In this document: positions 1 to 12,433 of the stretch, in pieces
Layout: each line of letters begins with the position of its first letter
How positions within the stretch are numbered: the stretch's first letter is position 1
Source: Lingula anatina
Lineage: Eukaryota; Brachiopoda; Lingulata; Lingulida; Lingulidae
NCBI RefSeq assembly: GCF_001039355.2
Contig: NW_019775561.1
Span: 146,517-210,516, forward strand
Length of the DNA: 64,000 nt
Direction: 5' to 3'
Notes under the pieces: generated by a model
Told to the model about the DNA's origin: nothing
The model's database searches: none
The model's input: the letters and a program-made list of their open reading frames with translations, nothing else
Program-made: the position numbers and the translations under genes

Positions 1-1131
1 AAGAGTTTTATTACAAAAAGTAAACGCACAAGACATGAAAGGACACACACTGGAGAAAAACCTTTTAAATGCCAGCACTGTGAAAAGAGTTTTGGCGAGA
101 AAGGCAACTGTATACAGCATGAAGGGACCCACTCTAGAGAAAAACCATTCAAATGTCAGTATTGTGAAAAGAGTTTTGATACAGAAAGTCAATGTAGGAG
201 ACATGAATGGGAACACACTGCAGAGAAACTATTCAAATGTCAGTATTGTGAAAAGAATTTTGATACAGAAAGTCAATGTACAAGACATGAATGGGAACAC
301 ACTATAGAGAAACTATTCAAATGTCAGTATTGTGAAAAAAGTTTTAAAAACAAACCCGGATGTGTACAACATGAAAAGACCCACACTGGGGAAAAACCCT
401 TCAAATGCCAGTATTGTGAAAAAAGGTTTATTGAAAAAAATAAGTGTTTATTACATGAAAGGATCCACACTGGAGAAAAACCATTCAAATGTCAGTATTG
501 TGAAAAGAGGTTTATTGAGAGACGCCACTGTATAACACATGAAAGGACTCACACTGGAGAAAAACCATTCAAATGCCAGTATTGTGAAAGGAAGTTTATT
601 GGGAGACGCTACTGTAAAATACATGAAAGGACTCACACTGGAGAAAGACCATTCAAATGCCAGTATTGTGAAAAGAGTTTTACGAAAAAAAGTACTTGCA
701 TGTCGCATGAAAGGACCCATACTATGGAAGAGCCATTCAAATGCCAGTATTGTGAAAAGAGTTTTAAGGAGAAAACCAACTGTACACAGCATGAAAGGAT
801 CCACACTGGAGTAAAACCTTTTAAGTGCCAGTATTGTGAAAAGAGTTTTAATGTGAAAAGTAACTGTACACGGCACGAAAGAAGCCACACTGGAGAAAAA
901 TCACTCAAATGCCAATATTTTGAAAAGGGCTTTAGTGAGAATGTTTCTTCTCTTCAGTCCAAGAAGGAATTTGAAGGTGAGGATTCAGAGACAGCGACAA
1001 GAGAACAAAGGGGTTTTTGTTTTGAAGCCACAATCAAAAAGGAGTTGAAAGATGATGTTGCTCCAGGAGAAGGACCTGTTATATACCCTGTTGCAATGTT
1101 TAGAAATGTTTTTGCAGACGCTGATGCATAA
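1..1131 (+). CDS. C2H2 zinc-finger protein, 5'-truncated by the window edge
   Basis: The frame is open from base 1 to a TAA at 1129-1131 (376 residues, N-terminus outside). It encodes about eleven C-X2-C-X12-H-X3-H fingers joined by TGEKPF-type linkers, the first cut by the window edge. A twelfth, degenerate finger near 900 reads CQYFEKGF, so its second Cys is lost. A 60-residue tail follows, containing IKKE (fits the sumoylation consensus psi-K-x-E) and ending NVFADADA. Such arrays normally bind DNA in the nucleus; target unknown. Helix position 4, normally Leu, is Cys in nearly every finger. Finger linkers vary (SREKPF, AEKLF, MEEPF), a sign of relaxed constraint in part of the array. The 3' flank matches the other cluster members, so this is a tandem paralogue. 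No vertebrate-type KRAB or SCAN domain is visible, but the N-terminus is missing. Confidence 0.85.
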   Translation, partial: KSFITKSKRTRHERTHTGEKPFKCQHCEKSFGEKGNCIQHEGTHSREKPFKCQYCEKSFDTESQCRRHEWEHTAEKLFKCQYCEKNFDTESQCTRHEWEHTIEKLFKCQYCEKSFKNKPGCVQHEKTHTGEKPFKCQYCEKRFIEKNKCLLHERIHTGEKPFKCQYCEKRFIERRHCITHERTHTGEKPFKCQYCERKFIGRRYCKIHERTHTGERPFKCQYCEKSFTKKSTCMSHERTHTMEEPFKCQYCEKSFKEKTNCTQHERIHTGVKPFKCQYCEKSFNVKSNCTRHERSHTGEKSLKCQYFEKGFSENVSSLQSKKEFEGEDSETATREQRGFCFEATIKKELKDDVAPGEGPVIYPVAMFRNVFADADA

Positions 1132-1586
1132 TGTCTAGGAAGACATAAAATGATGTCTGAGACATTTGAGATGCACTGATCTATCTTATTAGTTTAGGTT
1201 CTCATGCATTAAGATATGGGTAAAAAATTTAATGTGAAAAAAAAGTGATTGGTCACTTGGCTTCTTGTTGATAGAGAATTAACTGAAGTATCAGATGAGA
1301 TTTCTTTCATTTTCAAGTCATCTATTTTTTAAACCTTAAAACTGATCTATGTCATAGTGTATACATTAGAAAGTAAGGAAGGACCTTAATGCACATTGTT
1401 CTTTAAATCTTGAATGAAGGAGGTAGAATAAGGGACATTTTGCGAGGTTGAAAAAAATCATGCTTCACAGTCTTTAAGACTTTAAAGGGAAAACACTTCA
1501 TTTATCTCAGGTTAATGATCCATCATGTCAGGGTTAGCACTAGGATTTTTTTTTTTTTTTTTTGCTTTTTTTAGCCAAAACGCAAC

Positions 1587-1592
1587 AATAAA
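1587..1592 (+). terminator. Candidate poly(A) signal AATAAA, first zinc-finger gene
   Basis: AATAAA about 456 bases after the stop; a second AATAAA follows near 1639. Both are conserved in the copy after the gap (5714-5719). AT-rich flanks make chance matches common. Confidence 0.3.
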
Positions 1593-1748
1593 GGTAAACT
1601 TATAAAAAACGCTGCAAAACTGTCAAATTTCCTAACAAATAAAGCAGAAAATAAAATTGAACAAAGCAGGTTATTTTGTCCATTTTGGTGCAATAACAGA
1701 AAGTTGATTACATGAATATTAAGATGAGAGTGGTCATTATGACATAAC

Positions 1749-2392
1749 TACATTTCCGAGAGAAGGTTTATTTATAGATATCTGGTACATGTGGTGCTGG
1801 ACATGAACCTCAGCAATGTATTAATATATGCTTACTCAATCATTGTTATGAGTATATGCATCCACCTTGTAGTCAAATCTGACAGTTTAATATACGAGTA
1901 TGTACTCACATACAGTTCTATCATCTCAACAACCAATCACGTGATGGAGTATGAATATGTACCACACTAAAACATTCTTTTGATAGATAAAACTGAAACA
2001 GTCTTGAGTGCTTAGAAGAAACACTTACCTGGTATAAACAGCGTAATTGTTTCTTCTATAAATATTTTATTCTAAATAATCTGCCTTTACACATGTTATT
2101 TATATAAACTTCTGCAAGCTACTATGTTAATAACAATATTATAAAGTAAGTGAATTATCACTGTTAGCTTTTATATGCTTATAAAAATATCAGTACAGTT
2201 CTTGACCACTATAAACTGCAACAAATAGCTTTACAGTTAAGTACGAGTGTGTGTGTATGTGTGGGTATGCACATGTATGTATACAGGTGCACATGCTTTA
2301 GTATGTGTGTATATAAACACATGTATACTTATGCTGTAATGATATATAAGTATTAAAGAAATAAACTTACAAAATATACATTTCCGAGAGAA
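1749..2392. mobile_element. Insertion-like block flanked by 16-bp direct repeats
   Basis: TACATTTCCGAGAGAA occurs at 1749-1764 and again at 2377-2392. The enclosed block ends in an A-rich stretch with AATAAA just before the second repeat, as expected for a retroposed sequence with a target-site duplication. No coding frame is evident. The same block is present at about 5893-6535 in the near-identical copy. Confidence 0.4.
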
Positions 2393-3014
2393 AACCTCGG
2401 CCAAAATGTCCAGTCATGAGCGAGAGGATTAGAACCTTAGGTCGTAAATTGTAAATTTTGTGGGAGGGGAAGGCGACTATGGTGATCTGAACACTATGCT
2501 CTTAATTCCCAATAATTCAACAAATTGAGCAGTGCCTGAATAAAAGATTATGGTGCATTATTTATCTGCGATTAAGACAGATCGCATCAGTACCCCCCTC
2601 CCCCTTGAAATTAGAAATTTGACTAGTTAAATCATAGTTCTTAACAAAGGGCACGGTTTTCTCTCCAAAATACTAAAAATAACCAGGGGCCCAATCGTTG
2701 TATTACTTCTTGTTGATAAAAAATATCTGAAATAAAAGATGTGATTTGAACAGGTGAATTGGAATGTGGCCTGTCCTGAATAATATCAAATAATTAGCAT
2801 CGGTGAATAGTATAAATCCTTTTTACTCGCATAGTTCCCTTTTGGTGCCTGTCCTTGTTTGCCACAATAATTAATCGACATGAAGGGGACGGATAGACTT
2901 ATGCAACTCTGCTGTATATCATCAAGATTTTTTTTGCGACCGTGAATTGACACCCATGTATGTATTGTGTAGTGATTCTCACGTAAAAATATTTTAACCA
3001 TATGTTTTAACTAA

Positions 3015-4296
<1,282 letters not shown>

Positions 4297-4872
4297 TGTC
4301 TAGGAAGACATAAAATGATATCTGAGTAATCTGAGATGCACTGATCTAACCTATTAGTTATAAGTCCTCATGCATTCAGATGTGGGTAAATAATTTAAAG
4401 TGAAAAATTAATGATTCATCAAATAGCTTCTTGTTGATAGAGAATTAACTGAAGTAATAGATGATATTTCATTCATTTTCATTTCATTGATTTTTTACCT
4501 TAAAACTGGTCATAGTGTTATAGTGTTTACATTAGAAAGTAAGGAAGGACGTTAATACACATTGTTTTTTAAATCTTGAATGAAGGAGGTAGAATAAGGG
4601 ACATTTTGCAAGGTTAAAAAAAATCTCATCAATTTTTTTAGTTGATCTATGTAAATAAACCTATTTCAGAACAGTGCTGTCTTGTTTACATTTTGGCATT
4701 TTCAAGGTGTGACTTTAAAGTCCCATGGTGCTGAAGACCTTTGCTAGTCACGTTTTCTGAATGTCCATGATACTAATATTTTATCATAAAAAATTGATGG
4801 TCGTTATGCTGTTAAACATTATGTAATGTTGCATCAAAATTTGAAGAAACCCCTATTTTGGGCACTGCTCCC
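4297..4872. other. 3' flank running into the assembly gap
   Basis: No gene. The last 250 bases match 8760-9007 almost exactly and stop at the N at 4873, where the sequence jumps abruptly into the middle of a zinc finger. Confidence 0.7.
4654..4659 (+). terminator. Candidate poly(A) signal, second zinc-finger copy
   Basis: AATAAA 358 bases after the tail stop codon, conserved at 8789-8794 in the sister copy. A GT-rich stretch follows (gtgctgtcttgttt), as expected of a downstream element. Confidence 0.4.
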
Positions 4873-4873
4873 N
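4873..4873. other. Assembly gap (single N)
   Basis: One N separates a 3'-flank sequence from the interior of a zinc-finger coding frame. No biological junction is expected here. Confidence 0.95.
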
Positions 4874-4874
4874 A

Positions 4875-5258
4875 TATTGTGAAAAGAGTTTTAAGGAGAA
4901 AACCAACTGTACACAGCATGAAAGGATCCACACTGGAGTAAAACCTTTTAAGTGCCAGTATTGTGAAAAGAGTTTTAATGTGAAAAGTAACTGTACACGG
5001 CACGAAAGAAGCCACACTGGAGAAAAATCACTCAAATGCCAATATTTTGAAAAGGGCTTTAGTGAGAATGTTTCTTCTCTTCAGTCCAAGAAGGAATTTG
5101 AAGGTGAGGATTCAGATACAGTGACAAGAGAACAAAGGGGTTTTTGTTTTGAAGCCACAATCAAAAAGGAGTTGAAAGATGATGTTGCTCCAGGAGAAGG
5201 ACCTGTTATATACCCTGTTGCAATGTTTAGAAATGTTTTTGCAGACGCTGATGCATAA
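4875..5258 (+). CDS. C2H2 zinc-finger C-terminal fragment after the gap
   Basis: Open from the gap to a TAA at 5256-5258 (127 residues). It carries two intact fingers (helices KEKTNCTQH and NVKSNCTRH), the degenerate CQYFEKGF finger, and the conserved tail with IKKE and NVFADADA. It matches the end of the gene at 1-1131 apart from a few substitutions (SET becomes SDT in the tail). Probably the other allele of that gene rather than an independent locus; its 5' part is lost in the gap. Confidence 0.8.
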   Translation, partial: YCEKSFKEKTNCTQHERIHTGVKPFKCQYCEKSFNVKSNCTRHERSHTGEKSLKCQYFEKGFSENVSSLQSKKEFEGEDSDTVTREQRGFCFEATIKKELKDDVAPGEGPVIYPVAMFRNVFADADA

Positions 5259-7261
5259 TGTCTAGGAAGACATAAAATGATGTCTGAGACATTTGAGATG
5301 CACTGATCTAACTTATTAGTTTAGGTTCTCATGCATTAAGATATGGGTAAAAAATTTAATGTGAAAAAAAAGTGATTCGTCACTTGGCTTCTTGTTGATA
5401 GAGAATTAACTGAAGTATCAGATGAGATTTCTTTCATTTTCAAGTCATTTATTTTTTAAACCTAAAAACTGATCTATATCATAGTGTATACATTAGAAAG
5501 TAAGGAAGGACCTTAATGCACATTGTTCTTTAAATCTTGAATGAAGGAGGTAGAATAATGGACATTTTGCGAGGTTGAAAAAAATCATGCTTCACAGTCT
5601 TTAAGACTTTAAAGGGAAAACACTTCATTTATCTCAGGTTAATGATCCATCATGTCAGGGTTAGCACTAGGATTTTTTTTTTTTTTTTTTGCTTTTTTTA
5701 GCCAAAACGCAACAATAAAGGTAAACTTATAAAAAACGCTGCAAAACTGTCAAATTTCCTAACAAATAAAGCAGAAAATAAAATTGAACAAAGCAGGTTA
5801 TTTTGTCCATTTTGGTGCAATAACAGAAAGTTGATTACAAAACTTGAATGATTACATGAATATTAAGATGAGAGTGGTCATTATGACATAACTACATTTC
5901 CGAGAGAAGGTTTATTTATAGATATCTGGTACATGTGGTGCTGGACATGAACCTCAGCAATGTATTAATATATGCTTACTCAATCATTGTTATGAATATA
6001 TGCATCCACCTTGTAGTCAAATCTGACAGTTTAATATACGAGTATGTACTCACATACAGTTCTATCATCTCAACAACCAATCGCGTGATGGAGTATGAAT
6101 ATGTACCACACTAAAACATTCTTTTGATAGATAAAACTGAAACAGTCTTGAGTGCTTAGAAGAAACACTTACCTGGTATAAACAGCGTAATTGTTTCTTC
6201 TACAAATATTTTATTCTAAATAATCTGCCTTTACACATGTTATGTATATAAACTTCTGCAAGCTACTATGTTAATAACAATATTATAAAGTAAGTGAATT
6301 ATCACTGTTAGCTTTTATATACTTATAAAAATATCAGTACAGTTCTTGACCACTATAAACTGCAACAAATAGCTTTACAGTTAAGTACGAGTGTGTGTGT
6401 ATGTGTGGGTATGCTCATGTATGTATACAGGTGCACATGCTTTAGTATGTGTGTATATAAACACATGTATACTTATGCTGTAATGATATATAAGTATTAA
6501 AGAAATAAACTTACAAAATATACATTTCCGAGAGAAAACCTCGGCCAAAATGTCCAGTCATGAGCGAGAGGATTATAATCTTAGGTCGTAAATTGTAAAT
6601 TTTGTGGGAGGGGAAGGCGACTATGATGATCTGAACACTATGCTCTTAATTCCCAATAATTCAACAAATTGAGCAGTGCCTGAATAAAAGATTATGGTGC
6701 ATTATTTATCTGCGATTAAGACAGATCGCACCAGTACCCCCCCCCCCCTTGAAATTAGAAATTTGACTAGTTAAATCATAGTTCTTAACAAAGGGCACGG
6801 TTTTCTCTCCAAAATACTAAAAATAACCAGGGGCCCAATCGTTGTATTACTTCTTGTTGATAAAAAATATCTGAAATAAAAGATGTGATTTGAACAGGTG
6901 AATTGGAATGTGGCCTGTCCTGAATAATATCAAATAAATAGCATCGGTGAATAGTATAAATCCTTTTTACTTACATAGTTCCCTTTTGGTGTCTGTCCTT
7001 GTTTGCCACAATAATTAATCGACATGAAGGGGACGGATAGACTTATGCAACTCTGCTGTATATCATCAAGATTTTTTTTGCGACCGTGAATTGACACCCA
7101 TGTATGTATTGTGTAGTGATTCTCACGTAAAAATATTTTAACCATATGTTTTAACTAATAACCAACGTCTAAACCAAACCAAAGGACTAACACTGGAGAG
7201 AAGCCATCTGTATACTGGTGTTAAAGCAAGAAATTCTCTTCGAGATACTGCTGTGTTAAGC
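5259..7261. other. Zinc-finger spacer, second copy
   Basis: Copy of 1132-3119 with the same T-run (about 5674), 16-bp-flanked insertion block, GT-rich stretch and C-run (about 6736). No additional gene seen. Confidence 0.6.
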
Positions 7262-8423
7262 ATGGAATTGCCCAATTTTAAGAAAATCGTTTTGGAGTTA
7301 TGTAATGGCGAAACCTCGGTACACGAAAGAACTCACTCTGGAGAGAAACCATTCAAATGTCAGTATTGTGAAAAGAGTTTTATTACAAGAAGCGAACGTA
7401 CAAGACATGAAAGGACACACAGTGGAGAAAAACCTTTTAAATGCCAGCATTAATTGTGAAAAAAATTTTGGTGCGAAAGACACATGTATACAGCACGAAG
7501 GGACCCACACTCGAGAAAAACCATTCAAAAATCAGTATTGTGAAAAAAGTTTTGGTACAAAAATTATGTGTACAAGACAAGAATGGGAACACACTGCAGA
7601 AAAACCTTACAGATGTCAGTATTGTGAAAAAAGTTTTAAAAGCAAACCCGGATGTGTACGACATGAAAGGAGCCACACTGGGGAAAAACCCTTCAAATGC
7701 CAGTATTGTGAAAAGAGGTTTGTTGAAAAAAGTAAGTGTTTATTACATGAAAGGATCCACACTGGAGAAAAACCATTCAAATGTCAATATTGTGAAAAGA
7801 GGTTTATTGAGAGACGCTACTGTATAGCACATGAAAGGACTCACACTGGAGAAAAACCATTCAAATGCCAGTATTGTGAAAAGAGGTTTATTGAGAGAAG
7901 CAACTGTATAACACATGAAAGAACCCACACTGGAGAAAAACCATTCAAATGTCAGTATTGTGAAAAGAGTTTTTCTACAACAAGTACATGTACAAAACAT
8001 GAAAGGACACACACTGGAGAAAAGCCATACAACTGCCAGTATTGTGAAAAGAGTTTTAAAAGCAAACAGGGATGTGTACTACATGAATGGAACCACACTG
8101 GGGAAAAATTATTCCAATCCCTGTACTGCGAAAAGAGTTTTAGTAAGAAAAGAAACTGTACACAGCACGAAAGAACCCACACTGGAGAAAAATCACTCAA
8201 ATGCCAATATTCTCAAAGGCGCTTTAGTGAGAATGTTTCTTCTCTTCAGTTAAAGACAGAATTTCAAATTGAGGCTTCAGATCCAGGGACAAGGGAACAA
8301 AAGGGTTTTTGTATTGAAGCCGCAGTTAAAAAGGAGTTGAAAGATGATGTTGCTCCAGGAGAAGGACCTGTTATATACCCTGTTGCAATGTTTAGAAATG
8401 TTTTTGCAGATGCTGATACATAA
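7262..8423 (+). pseudogene. Frameshifted C2H2 zinc-finger gene, sister copy
   Basis: Sister of 3120-4296. The ATG at 7262 reads MELPNFKK, then one finger, then the same TTAAT-type break and TAA at 7451-7453. The rest of the array and the tail are open in the next frame to the TAA at 8421-8423. It differs by an in-frame loss of 15 bases after the start region, an ERRYCIAH helix in place of an ERSNCITH helix in one finger, and a final residue Thr instead of Ala. The same Cys-to-Asn and Cys-to-Ser finger lesions are present. Either allelic to, or a recent duplicate of, the first. Confidence 0.75.
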
Positions 8424-10862
8424 AATTAATGTGTAGGAAGACATAAAATGATATCTGAGTAATCTGAGATGCACTGATCTAACCTGTATTAGTTATAAGT
8501 CCTCATGCATTCAGACGTGGGTAAATAATTTAAAGTGAAAAATTAATGATTCATCAAATAGCTTCTTGTTGATAGAGAATTAACTGAAGTAATAGATGAT
8601 ATTTCATTCATTTTCATTTCGTTGATTTTTTACCTTAAAACTGGTCATAGTGTTATAGTGTTAACATAAGAAAGTAAGGAAGGACGTTAATACACATTGT
8701 TTTTTAAATCTTGAATGAAGGAGGTAAAATAAGGGACATTTTGCAAGGTTAAAAAAAATCTCATCAATTTTTTTAGTTGATCTATGTAAATAAACCTATT
8801 TCAGAACAGTGCTGTCTTGTTTACATTTTGGCATTTTCAAGGTGTGACTTTAAAGTCCCATGGTGCTGAAGACCTTTGCTAGTCACGTTTTCTGAATGTC
8901 CATGATACTAATATTTTATCATAAAAAATTGATGGTCGTTATGCTGTTAAACATTATGTAATGTTGCATCAAAATTTGAAGAAACCCCTATTTTGGGCAC
9001 TGCTCCCATGATGACCATTTAAGGAAATCCATGTCACTTACTGTTCTCAAACTTGCAGAAAAGAAACATGGGACTAAAATACAGCTTCAGTAGGCAATGC
9101 AGTCTGTTTGGTAAGTATTTCTGGCATTTAAACATTTTTTTTTTTTTTTTTTGTGAAAATTTAATTTTTCACATATTGGCATTTTCAAGGTGTGGCTTAG
9201 AACCTCCACGGGCTTGAAGACCCATGCTAGTCACATTTTCTGAAAATCCATGATACGTATATTTTATTTTTGAAAATTGATGGTCATTATGCTGTTAAGC
9301 ATTATGTAATATTGCATCAAAATAGAAGAAAACAATTTTGGGTGCTGCTGCCATGATGACTATTATGGGAAAACCATGTTACTTATGATTGTCAAACTTT
9401 TAAAAAAGAAACACAGGACTAAAATGGAGCCTGAGTTGGAAAAACAGTCTAATTGGCTTCTTTTTCTGGAAGTTATACATTTTAGTGAAATATTTATTAT
9501 TATCGTATTGGCATATTCATTGTGGGACTCGAATCTCCCATGGACATAAAGCCGAATGGTAATCAAATTTCCACATATCCATGCTTTTTATAGTCAATAA
9601 TAAAAATTGGTGATAATTATTCTGTAATTTATTATGTAATGTTACATCAAAATTGACAAAAATATTTTTTCACTGCTTCAAATATTATTAAAAGAAAACT
9701 GTGTTAGTTATTATTGTTTTTAACTAAATTACTAGTATGATTTTGAGGAATGGGCATGCTGTTCAAATTAGAAAGCCAGCTCAATTGGGTTATCATATTT
9801 TCATTTTTCTCATTCTGGCATTTTCAATGCTTGATACACATTTTACTTACATCGGTATTACCTGTTGAGCATAATGAAAATTTGATGTTGAATTTGCAGT
9901 TAAGCATAATGTACTTTTGCATCAGAATTGACAGTAGCCTATTTTGTGCATTGTTATTTAATTTCTGCTTTTTGTCTGTACATTTGACAGCTCTGCGGGT
10001 GTGACTGAATTGCGCAATACACTGCAATACATTGGATTATTACCATTCAAACAGATTCATTCATCTTGGATGCATCATATAATCTACATGGAAAAAATTG
10101 AATAATTTCCACCCAAAAAAGTTTAGCCCCTCCTCTCTCGATCTCTCTCCTCCCCCCACCACCAAGTTGCTTTTTTTTTCTTTTTTGGGGGGAAATATAA
10201 TATACGCCATGTTGAAGCCAGTTGCCACCAAAAAGTCGTACAGTTTTACACCAGAGGTGATATCACAGATATATACTGTTGCAATGTTTAAAAAAATTAC
10301 AGTTATACTGATCGATGAAATGCTGTCTAGGATATTTAAGATACATATTGATCTCATTATGTCACTTTTTACGTGTGGCGTGTCAAACATGAAGAAATGT
10401 GGTAATAAATTAGAAAGTGGAAAATTGAAAAAACCATTGTATTACTTCTTGTTGATAGAAAAATAACTGAAGTAAAAGACATGAACTGGACAGGTGAATA
10501 TATATATTGGAATTTGGCCTGTCCCGAATGATGTCAGATAATAGCATCGGTGAATAGTATAACACCCTTTTTACTTGCATAGTTTCCTTCTTTGGAGTCT
10601 GTCCTTGTTTGCCAAAATAATAAGCGACGAAAAGGGGACGGATAGACTTATACAACTTTGCTGTATATCATCAAGATTTTTTTGGCTGGCGAGGCTGCAA
10701 CTTTTGATTGCAAAAAATTAATTAAACTTCGCTTCCACAAGGATAGTCCAAACACAGCGACCGTGAATGGACACCCATGTATTGTGTAGTGATTCACACG
10801 TGTAAATATTATATAACCAACGGCTAAACCAAACCAAAGGACTCAACCTGGAGAGAAGCCCT
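8424..10862. other. Spacer with diverged tandem repeats
   Basis: No supported gene. 8424-8830 is the zinc-finger 3' flank. About 8830-9960 holds diverged tandem units. 10430-10860 is the 5' flank of the intact zinc-finger gene, homologous to 2690-3119. Homopolymers occur at 9134-9152 and 10172-10195. Confidence 0.6.
8830..9960. repeat. Diverged tandem repeat, units of about 310-350 bp
   Basis: The landmark GGCATTTTCAAGGTGTG recurs in order at about 8830, 9178, 9510 and 9817. Each is followed by matching segments (gtcccatgg, aatccatgat, aaattgatgg, attatgtaatgttgcatcaaaat). Similarity falls with distance; the last unit is partial. No coding frame is conserved. Confidence 0.7.
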
Positions 10863-12173
10863 ATGTGTACTTATGTTCCAAAAAGAAATTTTCTTCTGGA
10901 TACTGCTGAGTTAAACATGGAAATACCAAATTTTAAGAAAACCGTGTTGGAGTTACATAATGGCGCGGGTATACTACATGGGCCCTCGGTACAAAAAAGA
11001 ACTCACTCTGGAGTGAAACCATTCAAATGTCAGTATTGTGAAAAGAGTTTTATTACAAAAAGTAAACGTACAAGACATGAAAGGACACACACTGGAGAAA
11101 AACCTTTTAAATGCCAGCACTGTGAAAAGAGTTTTGGTGAGAAAGGCACATGTATACAGCACGAAGGGACCCACACTGGAGAAAAACCATTCAAATGTCA
11201 GTATTGTGAAAAGAATTTTGGTACAAAAAGTCAGCATACAAGACATGAATGGGAACACACTGCAGAAAAACCTTTCAAATGTGAGTATTGCAAAAAGAGG
11301 TTTCGTGAGATAAGTAAATATATGAATCATGAAAGGACCCACACTGGAGAAAAGCCATTTAAATGCCACTATTGTGAAAATAGTTTTTGTGAGAAAGTTG
11401 CATGTACAAGGCACGAAAGGACCCACACTGGAGAAAAACCATTCAAATGTCAGTATTGTGAAAAAAGTTTTAAAAGCAAACCTGGATGTGTACGACATGA
11501 AAGGAGCCACACTGGGGAAAAACCCTTCAAATGCCAGTATTGTGAAAAGAGGTTTATTGAAAAAAGTAAGTGTTTATTACATGAAAGGATCCACACTGGA
11601 GAAAAACCATTCAAATGTCAATATTGTGAAAAGAGGTTTATTGAGAGACGCTACTGTATAACACATGAAAGGACTCACACTGGAGAGAAACCATTCAAAT
11701 GCCAGTATTGTGAAAAGAGGTTTATTGAGAGACGCTACTGTATAACACATGAAAGGACTCACACTGGAGAGAAACCATTCAAATGCCAGTATTGTGAAAA
11801 GAGGTTTACAAAAAAAAGTAGTTGCATGTCGCATGAAAGGACCCACACTGGAGTAAAACCTTTCAAGTGCCTGTACTGTGAAAAGAGTTTTAGTGACAAA
11901 AGCAACTGTACACAGCATGAAAGAACCCACAATGGAGAAAAATCACTCAAATGCCAATATTCTCAAAGGGGCTTTAGTGAGAATGTTTTTTCTCTTCAGT
12001 TAAAGACAGAATTTCAAATTGAGGCTTCAGATCCAGGGACAAGGGAACAAAAGGGTTTTTGTATTGAAGCCACAGTTAAAAAGGAGTTGAAAGATGATGT
12101 TGCTCGAGGAGAAGGACCTGTTATATACCCTATTGCAATGTTTAGAAATGTTTTTGCAGACGCTGATGCATGA
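10863..12173 (+). CDS. Intact C2H2 zinc-finger protein, eleven fingers
   Basis: A single open frame of 436 codons. The ATG at 10863 is the longest choice; the ATG at 10917 (MEIPNFKKTVLEL) is homologous to the start region of the paralogues and may be the real start. After a 45-55-residue leader come eleven C-X2-C-X12-H-X3-H fingers with TGEKPF linkers, a degenerate twelfth (CQYSQRGF), and the cluster's tail with VKKE and NVFADADA. Fingers 8 and 9 are identical (helix ERRYCITH), a recent finger duplication. Helix position 4 is Cys in eight fingers and Arg, His or Tyr in the other three; Leu is absent. Predicted nuclear DNA-binding protein of unknown target. It appears single-exon, though an upstream exon with a spliced start cannot be excluded. 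Confidence 0.85.
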   Translation: MCTYVPKRNFLLDTAELNMEIPNFKKTVLELHNGAGILHGPSVQKRTHSGVKPFKCQYCEKSFITKSKRTRHERTHTGEKPFKCQHCEKSFGEKGTCIQHEGTHTGEKPFKCQYCEKNFGTKSQHTRHEWEHTAEKPFKCEYCKKRFREISKYMNHERTHTGEKPFKCHYCENSFCEKVACTRHERTHTGEKPFKCQYCEKSFKSKPGCVRHERSHTGEKPFKCQYCEKRFIEKSKCLLHERIHTGEKPFKCQYCEKRFIERRYCITHERTHTGEKPFKCQYCEKRFIERRYCITHERTHTGEKPFKCQYCEKRFTKKSSCMSHERTHTGVKPFKCLYCEKSFSDKSNCTQHERTHNGEKSLKCQYSQRGFSENVFSLQLKTEFQIEASDPGTREQKGFCIEATVKKELKDDVARGEGPVIYPIAMFRNVFADADA

Positions 12174-12433
12174 TGTGTAGGAAGACCTAAAATGATATCT
12201 GAGTAATTTGAGATGCACTGATCTAACCTATTAGTTATAAATTCTCATGCATTAAGATAAGGGAAAATATTTTGAAGTGAAAAAAAAAGTGAGTCATCAT
12301 ATGGCTTCTTGTTGACAGAGAATTAACTGAAGTAACAGATTTGATTTCATTCATTTTCAATTCATTGATTTTTTTACCTTAAAACTGGTCTAAATCATAG
12401 TGTAGATATTAGAAAGTAACAAAGGATGTAATG

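Larger units (their letters stand above)
4875..9007. repeat. Near-identical block, copy B (right of the gap)
   Basis: Begins mid-codon in a zinc finger exactly at the gap. It ends at the base that corresponds to the last base of copy A; beyond 9007 the sequence continues uniquely. That end-to-end correspondence is what overlapping contigs from two haplotypes would produce. Confidence 0.85.

Noticed and set aside
451-908. Minus-strand open frames across the zinc-finger arrays (also at 3177-4073, 7298-8200 and 10974-11950)
   Set aside because: They mirror the repeated finger codons of the plus-strand genes and have no independent motif.
10098-10466. 122-codon plus-strand frame upstream of the intact zinc-finger gene
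   Set aside because: Overlaps an opposing frame of similar length, lies over low-complexity C/T runs, and is not kept in the paralogous spacers.
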